64,000 bases of DNA from Udaeobacter sp963725505 (lineage in GTDB: Bacteria; Verrucomicrobiota; Verrucomicrobiia; Chthoniobacterales; UBA10450): NCBI GenBank assembly GCA_963725505.1, contig CAVRYN010000022.1:124001-188000 (forward strand). The letters are read 5' to 3'. The position numbers and the translations under genes are program-made. The notes beneath the pieces are model-generated. The model did no database searches, was not told where the DNA came from, and worked only from the letters and a program-made list of their open reading frames with translations. Every line of letters starts with the position of its first letter. Positions within the stretch are counted from its first letter, which is position 1. Positions 17,763 through 27,212 of this stretch are shown piece after piece.

Positions 17763-20699
17763 TCACTTGTCCTCAAGCACCTTGCCGGGGAGTTCGATCA
17801 AACCCTTCACCGCCCTGTCGGCTTCTTTCTCCGCTGCGTCCGCCTCTGTCCTGGCGGTTTTCTTCGGGGCGTTGACGATCGGATGAAAGCCTGGGAAACC
17901 CTTGATGCTCCAGCGCACGTTATCCACCGGGCCTTCGCCTTTGAATTCCAGCAGCCAAGTGAACAAGACCGTGATAAGCCCCGGGAGTTTCCGCAGTCCC
18001 CCCCTGGCGCTGAGCTGAGTGTATTCGCGTGCGAGATCGATGTTGCCGCCCGCTTGAATGCGGGCGTGCTCGCTGACGAGTTTCAGATCCCCGAGATACA
18101 GGATGCTGCCCGCCATCCGATGATTCAAGGTCATCGTGGATGGCTCATCCGTGTGAAATCGCGGCGCCAGTATGTTGAACACGAAGTGCAGCGGGCCGAC
18201 AATTGGCACGCGACCGAAGTCCGCCTCGCCGATGCTCAGCGCGCCTGAACCGGCGAGCGACTCCAGATCAAATTCACCGCCGCCCTGCCAATCGCATTGC
18301 ACGACACCAGGCTCCTTCTGGGCGCCGCCAAAACTGTTGATGATCGATTGCAGTCGGGCGTCCTTGATTGCGAATTGCGTTTCGAATCGCGCGTTCTTCT
18401 TTGCCGAAGGCAGATAGACCAGCGTCTTCGGCGCGTTGAAGCTCCCCTGCCAGAGGCCCGCCTTGAAGGCCGAGATCGACACCACTTGCTTCTCTTCGCG
18501 CACTGAAAAAGTCGGTTGCCGCAGTGCGACCTTTGTTTCGCCGCTCGCATAGAAGAGGTCGCCGCCGAGCGCCATTTCGCCATGCCAGCGGAAGTTCTCA
18601 GGGTGATCCACCGGGATCTCTCCCGCAGCGCTAACTCGCCAGGCGCCCTTCCAGTTCAACCGAACGACACGAGGCTGCTTCTGACGTGCGCTAAAACTCT
18701 TCCTGACTGATGACGATCGCGCACCGTTGATTGTGAGCTGCGTTTCGAATCGCAGCTTCTTCTCCTTCGAAGGCAGAAGGGCCTGTATTCTCGGGGCGCT
18801 GAGGCTCCCGTCCCAGAGGCCCGCCTTGAGATTGGAGATGGTCACCGCCTGTTCCTCCACGCGCACTGAAAAAGTCGGTTTCTCAAGTGCAATGTTTGTT
18901 TGGCCGCTCGCATAGACGAGCTCGCCATCGAGCGCCGCGTCGCCATTCCAGCGAAAGTTCTCGGGCTGATCCACCGGGATCTCTCCCGCACCGCTGATTC
19001 GCCAGGCGCCCTTCCAGTTCAACGGAACGACAGCAGGCTGCTTCCGAGCTTCGCTAAAACTGTTGATGATCGATTGCGACCGCGCGTTGAGTGTGAGCTG
19101 CGTTTCGATTCGCAGTTTCTTCTCCTTCGAGGGCAGATGAACCTGCAACCTCGCGACATCGAGACTTCCATCCCAGAGGCCCGCCTTGAGATCGGAGATG
19201 GTCACCGCCTGCTCCTCCACGCGCACTGAAAAAGTCGGTTTCTGCAATGCGATGTTTGTTTGGCCGCTCGCATAAATGAGGTCGCCATCTAGTGCCATGT
19301 CACCATTCCAGTGGAAGTTCTCAGGGTGATCCATCGGGATCTCTCCCGCACCGCTGATTCGCCAGGCGCCCTTCCAGTCCAACGGAACGACCCCAGGCTG
19401 CTTCCAAGCCTCGCCAAAAATATTGATGATCGATTGCAATCGCACGCCGTCGAGTTTGAGCTGCGCTTCGAATCGCAGTTTTTTCTCCTTCGAGGGCAGA
19501 TGGACCTGCAACCTCGCGACATCGAGACTTCCATCCCAGAGGCCCGCCTTGAGATCGGAGATGGTCACCGCCTGCTCCTCCACGCGCATTGAAAAAGTTG
19601 GCTTCTGCAACGCGATGTTTGTTTGCCCGCTCGCATAAATGAGGTCGCCATCGAGTGCCATGTCACCATTCCAGCGGAAGTTCTCAGGGTGATCCATCGG
19701 GATCTCTCCCGCACCGCTGATCCACCAGGCGCCGCTGGTGCTTGCCGCGGACAAACTCCCGACGGCATCCGGCATCATGTCGCGTGCAAGTGCCAGCACG
19801 TCGATCCCCGAATTACACTTACTGATGCGGATGACACGACTGGCGGAATCGAATGCTCCGGCGATCTCTGCTTCCCGGCCCCCATGGCCGATACGCACAT
19901 GATCGATGTCGATCAGTGAATTCTCCCTGCCGACGGGGATCTTCACAGCCACTTGCATGGAATCCCATTTCTGCCCTCGCCATTGAAACCTCGTGCCATC
20001 AAACGTCATCGTGAGATCCATGCCACGGTCCGGAAGCGAATGCGCTTCCATCCTCAACACTGGTTCATCTTTCTCCGGGTGAAACTTCAGCCACTCCTTT
20101 ACCGACTTCAGCCAGTCGAGATTCACATTGCGGAACAAGCCCTCGCTCTGCGCCGCTTGTCTAGATGCGGCGACCGCCTCGGCATTTCCAGCATGAGCCG
20201 CGGCCACAAACGCGCATTTCGCTTCGATGCGCAATCCCTGCAGGCTCGCATGACATTCCCGCAGGTCCGCCTTCTCCGGCTGGATCCCCAATAGCATGTC
20301 CATGTGTTCCAGTTTTGTCTCACCCTCTCCGCTGCCGAGCAGGAGCTGCGTATCCGCCGCCTTGAAGTTCATCTTGTCCCAGCGAAGCCACTCGGCTCTT
20401 CTCGCCGTCACAAGGCCGAGCAGCGCGAGTCGGTCGTGCCTCGCCGCATCGCGATACAAAGCCAGCCCCCGCAGCTGGACCCCTCCTCCCAGCACCCAGT
20501 CGGCGGATTTCCAAGAGATGAAAACGCCATCCTCTGAAAGCCGCTCACCGAGCTTGCGCGCAGAAAACTCTCCGATCTGCCGCCAAGCGAAGAAAAACCC
20601 GGCAACCACGACGACCAGGGCGATCACAACCAAGCCGAGCAAAATCCACAAACCACGGCGACGCGCCGGTGGCCTCGGCTGCGGCAGGAGATTGCTCAT
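17763..20699 (-). CDS. AsmA/YhdP-like envelope protein with four internal repeats
   Basis: A 978-residue protein: one N-terminal membrane anchor (about residues 15-38, WILLGLVVIALVVVVAGFFF) and a long periplasmic part of beta-strand repeats as in AsmA-like lipid-bridging proteins. From about residue 322 to 805 it holds four repeats of about 120 residues, each opening GAWRISGAGEIP and containing FRWNGDMALDG, KPTFSVRVEE and LKAGLWDGS. The first three are nearly identical. The C-terminal part has GALSIGEADFGRVP and FNILAPRFHTD, which recall AsmA-family C-terminal regions, then a Lys/Glu-rich tail. It likely helps phospholipid transport between membranes, consistent with the phospholipase genes beside it. 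Confidence 0.75.
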   Translation of the reverse strand: MSNLLPQPRPPARRRGLWILLGLVVIALVVVVAGFFFAWRQIGEFSARKLGERLSEDGVFISWKSADWVLGGGVQLRGLALYRDAARHDRLALLGLVTARRAEWLRWDKMNFKAADTQLLLGSGEGETKLEHMDMLLGIQPEKADLRECHASLQGLRIEAKCAFVAAAHAGNAEAVAASRQAAQSEGLFRNVNLDWLKSVKEWLKFHPEKDEPVLRMEAHSLPDRGMDLTMTFDGTRFQWRGQKWDSMQVAVKIPVGRENSLIDIDHVRIGHGGREAEIAGAFDSASRVIRISKCNSGIDVLALARDMMPDAVGSLSAASTSGAWWISGAGEIPMDHPENFRWNGDMALDGDLIYASGQTNIALQKPTFSMRVEEQAVTISDLKAGLWDGSLDVARLQVHLPSKEKKLRFEAQLKLDGVRLQSIINIFGEAWKQPGVVPLDWKGAWRISGAGEIPMDHPENFHWNGDMALDGDLIYASGQTNIALQKPTFSVRVEEQAVTISDLKAGLWDGSLDVARLQVHLPSKEKKLRIETQLTLNARSQSIINSFSEARKQPAVVPLNWKGAWRISGAGEIPVDQPENFRWNGDAALDGELVYASGQTNIALEKPTFSVRVEEQAVTISNLKAGLWDGSLSAPRIQALLPSKEKKLRFETQLTINGARSSSVRKSFSARQKQPRVVRLNWKGAWRVSAAGEIPVDHPENFRWHGEMALGGDLFYASGETKVALRQPTFSVREEKQVVSISAFKAGLWQGSFNAPKTLVYLPSAKKNARFETQFAIKDARLQSIINSFGGAQKEPGVVQCDWQGGGEFDLESLAGSGALSIGEADFGRVPIVGPLHFVFNILAPRFHTDEPSTMTLNHRMAGSILYLGDLKLVSEHARIQAGGNIDLAREYTQLSARGGLRKLPGLITVLFTWLLEFKGEGPVDNVRWSIKGFPGFHPIVNAPKKTARTEADAAEKEADRAVKGLIELPGKVLEDK
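18290..19735 (-). repeat. four tandem in-frame repeats of 360-363 bp
   Basis: Repeats begin near 19735, 19373, 19010 and 18650 (minus strand) and stay in frame. Copies 1 to 3 share long identical stretches, for instance around GAGGCCCGCCTTGAGAT on the plus strand; copy 4 has diverged. The period is 360-363 bp. Confidence 0.85.
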
Positions 20700-20789
20700 A
20701 CTATGTTTGTATTACCAACCATGCGCGACCGGGCCAAGCGATCAATGCGGCGGCGGGGGAGGCGAGCGTCCACGGAGAGGTTGGGTGTC

Positions 20790-21066
20790 CGCGCAGCCGA
20801 GACCGGTGTCGTCGCTGCACGACGTTTTCCGCGCCGCCCATCCCGTCGCGACGCGCAAGGAAGGAACGGTTCATCTCTTCACCGGACGGACCGGCGAGGG
20901 CGCATCGACTGGATCCTGGCCAGCGCACATTTCCAAACCATCGCCTCTTAGATCGACCGCACCCGCGGGCCCAGCGGCTTCCCATAGGACCACTTCCCCG
21001 TGACTGCGACGCTCCGAATTGCCGCCGCCATGGAACCGCAACGGCCCGGTGGCGCGGCGCGCATAG
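20790..21066 (+). pseudogene. decayed 3' third of an EEP-family gene
   Basis: The translation matches the C-terminus of the EEP protein at 16741: SSLHDVFRAAHPVATRKEGT, then after a frame change DWILASAHFQTIAS, a stop, DRTRGPSGFP, a stop, DHFPVTATLR and a final TAG at 21064. It is at least twice frameshifted and twice stopped. No N-terminal two-thirds is present. 20700-20789 holds nothing else. Confidence 0.8.
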
Positions 21067-21099
21067 CGCAACTTCATTGTTGCCGTAATGTGTTGGAGG

Positions 21100-22317
21100 T
21101 TAGAAGACGACGTGCAGGAAGCGGTCAAGCAATTCGCCCAACGGGATCATAGTCAGGACCAACGGCGCCACGGGCGCGAGCGAGATTACGGCCAGTTGCA
21201 GCAGCGTATCCTTGCCGAACGGCACGGGCTTCATGCCCTTGACAATTTCAAAGCTGTTGCCCAGGTCGGCCAACGATTGGAGATCCGCGCTGCCCACCAA
21301 CGGTTCGTCGGTTGGCGCTCCACCGCGCAGCCATTTCTGATCAAACTCGCGCACGTAACGCTGGGCGAGCCCGCCGTATTCCGCCAAGCCCATGCGCTTG
21401 GTGCGAAACAGGCGCGGGGTGAACACCAGGAGCGGCGCGAGCACGAAGAAAAGCATCATTGTCACCATCGCGAGGAGTTCCAACTTGAAGTCGGTCAGCT
21501 TCGCGCCGGCGTAGAAGATCTTGTTCGCCATCACGCCGGCGAGCATCACGCCCTGGCCCGCCAGCAAGGGAGCGAACGCATAGGTGACGGTGGAAAGAAA
21601 GCCCAAGCCGCCGGCGCGGTCGGGGTGAATAGCCACGAGACGGAGGTCGATCCGCGACACCTGCCAAAGAAACCGCGTCCAGATCAGCAGCCGGAAATAC
21701 CAGCGTAGTAAAATGAACTGGATGAGGGGCAGACTCACGCAGCCAAGCCACCAACCGGCGAGCGTCGGTTGCAGTTTCCCAGTCACCGTCATCCCATACC
21801 ACGTAGGCAAATCCATGGCCGCGTGCTTCCGCCAGATGAACAGAACGCCGAGTCCGTAGACGAGCGCGATCAGGAGCACCTCCGCCAGCACGGAATTGCG
21901 CAGGCGCATCGCCGCGGCGATGGCGGCGTCAAACCTCCCGCGCGCATCCTCGTGCACCAAGCCGCGCTTCACAAACGTCCCCACCACGAGGCGCATCCGC
22001 TGGTGGACCACCAACTCCGCCACGATGAGCAGTGGAAGCGCGAGCAGGAACCGGGCATGCACGTCCACGTCGAAAAGGAACGGCACCTTGACGCTATCGC
22101 CCCACGCGTGTCCTTCGGCGATCGACAGAGCCAGCAAAGGCAGCCACGTAATGAGTGCCAGGGCGATCACACGACGCCACACCAAGTCTGCCACATCGCC
22201 GCTAAGATGCGCACGCCGCAAGAGCTGAAAGAGCGGTCCGCCGAGGATCAGCGAGAAATCAGGTGGTTCTCCCGAGAGTGGTTCTGCGGGTTCAGCGATG
22301 ACTTCGAAATACTTCAC
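21100..22317 (-). CDS. polytopic membrane protein of unknown function
   Basis: GTG at 22317 (VKYFEVIAEPAEP) is preferred; a TTG 15 codons earlier is possible. About 405 residues with six or more membrane segments: ALALITWLPLLAL, FLLALPLLIVAELV, LAEVLLIALVYGLGVLFIW, the WLGCVSLPLIQFILL stretch, LLAMVTMMLFFVLAPLLVF and a final LAVISLAPVAPLVLTMIPL. A conserved-looking loop reads RIDLRLVAIHPDRAGGLGFL. No family name known. A 43-bp copy of its 3' end lies at 14551, and it neighbours the EEP relic. Confidence 0.6.
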   Translation of the reverse strand: MKYFEVIAEPAEPLSGEPPDFSLILGGPLFQLLRRAHLSGDVADLVWRRVIALALITWLPLLALSIAEGHAWGDSVKVPFLFDVDVHARFLLALPLLIVAELVVHQRMRLVVGTFVKRGLVHEDARGRFDAAIAAAMRLRNSVLAEVLLIALVYGLGVLFIWRKHAAMDLPTWYGMTVTGKLQPTLAGWWLGCVSLPLIQFILLRWYFRLLIWTRFLWQVSRIDLRLVAIHPDRAGGLGFLSTVTYAFAPLLAGQGVMLAGVMANKIFYAGAKLTDFKLELLAMVTMMLFFVLAPLLVFTPRLFRTKRMGLAEYGGLAQRYVREFDQKWLRGGAPTDEPLVGSADLQSLADLGNSFEIVKGMKPVPFGKDTLLQLAVISLAPVAPLVLTMIPLGELLDRFLHVVF

Positions 22318-22486
22318 GCGCTGCGAATTCTGCCTCTTTTGATCTCCACACCGCAATGACAAAGTGATACGAATGGGCCATGACGCCCGGCTACAGTCAC
22401 GATTGCCGCAAGCTCGGTTCCGAGAAATTCTATGGATGGCGCTCTATCTTTTGCCACCAAGCGGAACCCAGTGAACGGCTAGCTTG

Positions 22487-24142
22487 TCAATGGACCGCCT
22501 GCGCGACGGTGGTTCTTGAAGTGCCAGGGAGTCCCAGATTTAAACGGAGAATCCGGTCCAGTTCGGCAATGGTTTGCGGCAGTTCGCATGCTCCGTGCGG
22601 GCCGGGAACAATCACTTCGGATTGGGCGCCATCAAGATGAGAGCTCCAGTAAGGGACGACACCATCGGTGCAGTCCGGGCAATGGTCCTTCCCGCGATCG
22701 CCGATGATCGAGTGATACGGAACGCTGATCCGGGCTTCATTGACTATGGGTAACGCTGGATTTGACGGTTTCAGGCCTGTGATACTGTTCGGGAGACGTT
22801 TGGAACTACCAGTCAGTTGCACAAGTTCTGCGCTGGTGAGCGTGTCATTTATGGCCGAGGCAATGTTAAGTGGAAGAGCGATCAAGCTAGTGCCAAATCT
22901 ACCCAATCCGCTGCTGGCCATCTCGCTCCCGCGATGCGGCGTACAAATGAACACGACGCGTTTGATCCGGGGATTTGCATGGAATGTTGTGGCGCGAACA
23001 ATCAAGCTATCGCTCGAATTTCCCCTAAAAATGCTTTTCGCGGTTTCCCCCAGACCTTTCTCCCACATCGGCTTTGTGACCGTAATCACCTGCATGCGAG
23101 TAAGCATCCCGCCCATACTGTGACCTACAACAACGTACGGGCGATGGTTCGGATAAAGTTTGTCGACTTTGGCGAGCTCTTCGCGCAATCGAAATGCAGA
23201 ATAGAGGATGGGGTTGCCGGTCGGATAGCCAAACACCCAGAATTGATAATGCTTGCGGATTTCAGGGTCGGCTTGAAGTCCATTGATCGTTTGCGCCCAA
23301 TTGAATGGCGTTGAGAAAAGGCCGTGCACCAAAACAAGGGGAATTCGGTCGGGATCGTAAGGCTGCAGGAAATACAAACCAGTCTTGTCGAGATAGCGAC
23401 TGGATCTTAACCCTGCCATTAATCCCATGAGCAGAAGATTACCCGGCGGCTGGTAGTAATTGACTGGTGCCGAGAAATCGGCGTCGAGTGGACGTATTTT
23501 TCCCTCAACGACCGCCGTTGGTTGTCGGAACGGACGCCGCAGAGCCAAAGTAGCGTCGTTTCTCTTGAAATCGAGCGTGGCTGTGACCGCTGCGGGAATC
23601 CCTTTGTGGGCGGCGAACTTTTCGGGCGGATTGACGATTCGCACCCCGACAAGGGAGCCGCCAACGCCCTCCTGATGGTTTTCCTTCTTTACCAATTTTT
23701 CCTTGATTTCCGCGGACGGCAGAAAAGAGGCAAAGTAGTCGGGGGACCAGACTGTGGAACTGGCGGGTTCAAGCCGTAGATGATAAGTCGTGTTGTTTCC
23801 CGTGAGGTTGAGCGGATGGTTCCAGAGTCGTCCTCCTTCACTGGAGCGCAGCAGGACGGTAAGTTCACCGCAGGCCGCATTGTAAGTGTCTCGCGCTGGT
23901 GTTTCCTGAGCGCCGGAGCCGAGCAGGGGAGCGGTCATGGCAGCGGCCTGCAAATAGTCGGCGGCTCGTTTTTCAACTGGAACTTGTGACGATCGCGCCT
24001 CGCGCATCACGTCCGCCGTCGGCGTATATTCGGGACCGCGGGCTGTCTGCGGCGTGGTTGCACAGCCAACGAAAAACGCAGCGCATGTTGCGGCTGCAAT
24101 CAGGCGAAGCCGGATAGATATTTTTGGAGGACTAACATTCAT
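22487..24142 (-). CDS. alpha/beta-hydrolase lipoprotein (lipase/esterase-like)
   Basis: 551 residues with a lipoprotein signal (lipobox FVGC, about residue 27). The hydrolase fold sits in the second half: oxyanion segment VLVHGLFSTPFNW, nucleophile elbow VVGHSMGGM and a candidate catalytic His in VPGPHGAC close to the C-terminus. The N-terminal half (about 230 residues) has no domain I recognise. Its place among phospholipase D and EEP genes suggests a periplasmic or outer-membrane lipase or acyl hydrolase. Complete, and convergent with nothing. Confidence 0.8.
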   Translation of the reverse strand: MNVSPPKISIRLRLIAAATCAAFFVGCATTPQTARGPEYTPTADVMREARSSQVPVEKRAADYLQAAAMTAPLLGSGAQETPARDTYNAACGELTVLLRSSEGGRLWNHPLNLTGNNTTYHLRLEPASSTVWSPDYFASFLPSAEIKEKLVKKENHQEGVGGSLVGVRIVNPPEKFAAHKGIPAAVTATLDFKRNDATLALRRPFRQPTAVVEGKIRPLDADFSAPVNYYQPPGNLLLMGLMAGLRSSRYLDKTGLYFLQPYDPDRIPLVLVHGLFSTPFNWAQTINGLQADPEIRKHYQFWVFGYPTGNPILYSAFRLREELAKVDKLYPNHRPYVVVGHSMGGMLTRMQVITVTKPMWEKGLGETAKSIFRGNSSDSLIVRATTFHANPRIKRVVFICTPHRGSEMASSGLGRFGTSLIALPLNIASAINDTLTSAELVQLTGSSKRLPNSITGLKPSNPALPIVNEARISVPYHSIIGDRGKDHCPDCTDGVVPYWSSHLDGAQSEVIVPGPHGACELPQTIAELDRILRLNLGLPGTSRTTVAQAVH

Positions 24143-24210
24143 GGGCTTTGGACATGTTCACTTGGATCGGTCGTAATTGACCCGAGAGTTCTCATGACCC
24201 CTGCGGCGTA

Positions 24211-24230
24211 CCTATACTTTGGGGCTATAT
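24211..24230 (+). promoter_or_regulatory. degenerate operator copy
   Basis: TATACTTTGGGGCTATATA resembles TAGGACTTTGGTCCTATA with a base lost and three changes. It lies between the lipase gene and the decayed regulator; probably no longer functional. Confidence 0.25.
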
Positions 24231-24846
24231 AGCAGTCGCCCCGCCTTTTGTGAATCAAAAATCTCAGTCGGCTGGCGGTTCAATACTTTGCACCTGGAAA
24301 AAATGGAAACCAACGGTGCGAACGGACCTGTCACAAAAAAATTGCTTCTCAAACCGTCAGTTTCCCTGTTTGTACAAATGCCCGGCGTGAATGGGATCGA
24401 TTTTCAGAAAGCTCTGATTCAGCGGCGCCGGGAAGAGCAACTCGTTTTTATCACCGGTTACGGCAACATAACCATGTGCGTTCAGGTGATGAAGGCGGGC
24501 GCTGTTGATTTTCTTCCGAAACCATTCAAATCTCGCGAGCTGTTGAAGTGCGTCGAGCACGCGCTGGATCGGTCTGCCGAACAACGGCGTCGCGCAGCAG
24601 AAACGAAACGAAGCTCGTCGTTTGCTTGATTTGCTGACGCCGCGCGAGTTTGAAGTGATGCAACTCGTTATTGCAGGAAAGTTAAATAAGCAGATCGGCG
24701 GTCAGCTTGGCGTGGCGGAGAAAACCGTCAAGGTCCACCGTGGCCGGGTGATGCAGAAGCTCGGCGTCACATCAGTAGCTGAGCTCGTGCAATTGGTGCA
24801 AAGGACAGGGATCCCTCCGCCGGTCAGGAGTGAGACCAAAGTCTAA
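24219..24846 (+). pseudogene. decayed FixJ/NarL-type response regulator
   Basis: The second half is a clear FixJ-class regulator: receiver tail VFITGYGNITMCVQVMKAGA, then VDFLPKPF, and a LuxR-type helix-turn-helix LTPREFEVMQLVIAGKLNKQ with EKTVKVHRGRVMQKLG. The two parts are in different frames, with one extra base near 24600. The first half of the receiver, including the acidic pocket, is missing, and the acceptor Asp position reads SLFVQMPG with Phe. It therefore cannot be phosphorylated in the usual way. Its intact relatives are candidates to bind the window's palindrome. Confidence 0.7.
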
Positions 24847-24847
24847 T
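24831..24847 (+). promoter_or_regulatory. palindromic operator, copy 5 (PPK2)
   Basis: TGAGACCAAAGTCTAAT overlaps the stop of the decayed regulator and lies 137 bp before the PPK2 ATG. A GATAAT hexamer at 24869 is about 33 bp from its centre, a fair -10 position. Confidence 0.5.
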
Positions 24848-24983
24848 GTTGTTCGTGTGAAATCACGCGATAATTGAAAGCGTGTCTTTACATTTTCGCT
24901 AATCGGGTTGTCCGTTAACCAGACCCGCTCGCGAAGTCGGATACAGCAGTCGAAGTTGTTCGCTATGAACGAGTGAGAGTCTT

Positions 24984-25889
24984 ATGAAAACAAAAGAGAT
25001 CATCAAAAGAGCCCGCAGACTCGCCAAGCCATTCTGCATCAGCAAAGGTAAAAATTTCCGTCTCAAGGATGTCGATCCAAACGACACACTTGAATTTACG
25101 AAAGAGGCAGACAAGCCAAGAGCGAAGGAAGCGCTGGCCGCGGGTGTGTCAGCTCTCGCCGAGTTACAGGACAAACTGTACGCCCAGGACAAGTGGGCCG
25201 TGCTCCTGATGTTTCAGGCAATGGACGCGGCCGGCAAGGATGGCGCCATTAAGCACGTCATGTCGGGCGTAAATCCACAGGGCTGCCAGGTCTATTCCTT
25301 CAAATCGCCCTCGGCCGAGGATTTGGATCACGATTATCTATGGCGCTGCATGAAATGCCTGCCGAATCGCGGCCACATTGGAATTTTTAATCGGAGTTAC
25401 TATGAAGAAGTGCTCGTCGTCCGGGTGCATCCCGAATTCCTGGCAAAACAAAAACTGCCTCCAAAACTCGTAGGCAAAAAGATTTGGGAAGAGCGGTTCG
25501 AAGACATCCGCAATTTCGAGCAATATCTGGCGAGGAATGGCGTGGTGGTGCGAAAATTTTTCCTCCACGTTTCAAAGAAGGAACAGAAACGACGATTCCT
25601 TGAGCGAATCGATGACCCGCTTAAAAACTGGAAGTTCTCATCCAACGACGCCAATGAGCGCGACTTTTGGGACGATTACATGGAAGCGTACGAAGAAATG
25701 ATTCAGGAAACGGCGACCAAAGACGCGCCGTGGTATGTGGTGCCGGCGGACAACAAATGGTTCACCCGCGTTGTCGTTGCAGCGGCAGTCACCGAAACCC
25801 TCGCCTCACTCGATTTGGCGTATCCCAAAGTGGATGAAAGAAAACTCAAAGAACTCGCCGCAGCGAAAAAGAAGTTGTTGACCAAGTAA
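24984..25889 (+). CDS. ppk2: polyphosphate kinase 2 family protein
   Basis: 301 residues matching the PPK2 family throughout. It transfers phosphate between polyphosphate and nucleotides (NDP or NMP). Walker A is MDAAGKDGAIKHVMSG, which in this family reads (D)xxGKxG. Walker B is the region GIFNRSYYEEVLVVRVHP. The lid includes KKEQKRRFLERIDDP and KNWKFSSND. ATG with upstream AGTGAGAG. An operator copy lies upstream and an MBL hydrolase gene follows 49 bp later, so the two may form an operon. Confidence 0.92.
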   Translation: MKTKEIIKRARRLAKPFCISKGKNFRLKDVDPNDTLEFTKEADKPRAKEALAAGVSALAELQDKLYAQDKWAVLLMFQAMDAAGKDGAIKHVMSGVNPQGCQVYSFKSPSAEDLDHDYLWRCMKCLPNRGHIGIFNRSYYEEVLVVRVHPEFLAKQKLPPKLVGKKIWEERFEDIRNFEQYLARNGVVVRKFFLHVSKKEQKRRFLERIDDPLKNWKFSSNDANERDFWDDYMEAYEEMIQETATKDAPWYVVPADNKWFTRVVVAAAVTETLASLDLAYPKVDERKLKELAAAKKKLLTK

Positions 25890-25938
25890 CGTCCGGCATT
25901 CTCGCGAGCCGGGATTTACTTTCATAAAGAACGATTCG

Positions 25939-26775
25939 ATGAAGCTCAAATTTTATGGTACGCGGGGATCCATCCCCGTCTGCGATGCCGGTTTTCAGCA
26001 ATTCGGCGGCAACACCACCTGCATGCAAATCACGTTCACCGATATGAACCGCATCGCCATCATTGACGCCGGCACGGGACTGCGAAATCTGGGCAGAGAC
26101 CTTCGCGCCATCGGCCACAAGCAGGAACAAATCCCTATCGCGTTCACGCACTTTCACTGGGACCACATCCAGGGCTTTCCGTTCTTTGCCCAGGCTTATG
26201 ATCCCAAGCAGAAAATCACGCTCCTGACACTCGGCCGCGACCAGACAGTTACCAATTTGCGGGAGATTTTCGAAGTCCAAATGCAGGCAGAATATTTCCC
26301 GGTGCAATTGGATCACATGGGGGCCAATTTCGAGTTCCTGCAAATTGCTGATGCCAGCAGCCACTTCACCAACTTCAGCAATGTGCCAACCATTGTTACC
26401 GCTCAAAGACACAACCATCCCGGCGGAGCGTATAGTTTCCGGATTGAGCGAAACGGCAAAGTGCTCGTCGTTTGCACGGATGTCGAACATGGCGAGCAGA
26501 TCGATCCGCGGCTGGTGGAGTTGGCGCGCGGCGCGGACTTGTTGGTCCATGACGCGCAGTACACAGCCGAGGAATTACAAAAACGGCGCGGATGGGGACA
26601 CAGCAGCTTCGATCAAGCCATGCAACTTGCCGAAATGGCCGGCGTGAAGCAGCTGGCCCTCACGCATCACGATCCCGACCACGACGACGAGTTCCTTGAG
26701 CGCATAGAGAAATTATGTCAAGAACGGTTTGCCAACGCGGTGCTGGCCCGCGAAGGAATGGAAATCTCGATCTAG
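25939..26775 (+). CDS. MBL-fold metallo-hydrolase
   Basis: 278 residues with the metallo-beta-lactamase fold: opening KFYGTRGSIPV, the HxHxDH metal motif as THFHWDHIQG, a later Asp in CTDVEHG and a His in LTHHDPDHDD. The GTRGSIP start and closing layout match phosphoribosyl cyclic phosphodiesterase- and RNase Z-like soluble hydrolases. Substrate unknown. Likely co-transcribed with PPK2. Confidence 0.85.
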   Translation: MKLKFYGTRGSIPVCDAGFQQFGGNTTCMQITFTDMNRIAIIDAGTGLRNLGRDLRAIGHKQEQIPIAFTHFHWDHIQGFPFFAQAYDPKQKITLLTLGRDQTVTNLREIFEVQMQAEYFPVQLDHMGANFEFLQIADASSHFTNFSNVPTIVTAQRHNHPGGAYSFRIERNGKVLVVCTDVEHGEQIDPRLVELARGADLLVHDAQYTAEELQKRRGWGHSSFDQAMQLAEMAGVKQLALTHHDPDHDDEFLERIEKLCQERFANAVLAREGMEISI

Positions 26776-26805
26776 GAGGCAACCTCAGGTTGCAGTCGCT
26801 AGCGG

Positions 26806-26913
26806 GCAAAGACCCCGAGCGAACTCCCGGCTCTCGGTTACGCCGGGCCTTATGCGATTCTCAATATCGTGCTTACCTCATAGGGTTCAGTTTTGGTCGC
26901 CATGATGTCGTAG
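26806..26913 (+). pseudogene. C-terminal relic of an AspT-type antiporter gene
   Basis: The frame reads AKTPSELPALGYAGPYAILN, then IVLTS, a stop, GSVLVAMMS and a final stop. It matches the end of both AspT genes at 46.9 and 52.0 kb (SDLPALGYTVPYAIGNIVLT, AWGPVLVAMMT). One internal stop and several changes. The remaining 26914-27088 has no feature I can name; a short GCAACC/GGTTGC repeat lies at 26779-26793. Confidence 0.7.
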
Positions 26914-27088
26914 GTCGTCTTGTGCCAGCAGCCTGCCGGGCATGATGATCATATTGTTAATTTTCAATTAGGCCGTCACAATGCCCGCACATCCCCTCGT
27001 GCTCGATGGGTTGCATCTCGTGAAGACGGAAGAGCTAGCTCATGTGTGAATCGCCACCACTATCACCGTCCGCGCGTTTGCGCGGCTA

Positions 27089-27105
27089 TCGGACCTTGGT
27101 CTTAT
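27089..27105 (+). promoter_or_regulatory. palindromic operator, copy 6
   Basis: TCGGACCTTGGTCTTAT, imperfect motif copy about 108 bp upstream of the outer-membrane gene. TAGCAT at 27127 is 32 bp from its centre, a possible -10 element. Confidence 0.5.
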
Positions 27106-27212
27106 CGACGCTGCTGAAATTTCTTGATAGCATCCTCCAATGACCGCGTCGCCTTCTCACGTTGCATACTGGGACGAACATTGGTGAGTACCCACTAAAT
27201 CGGAAAGGAATC

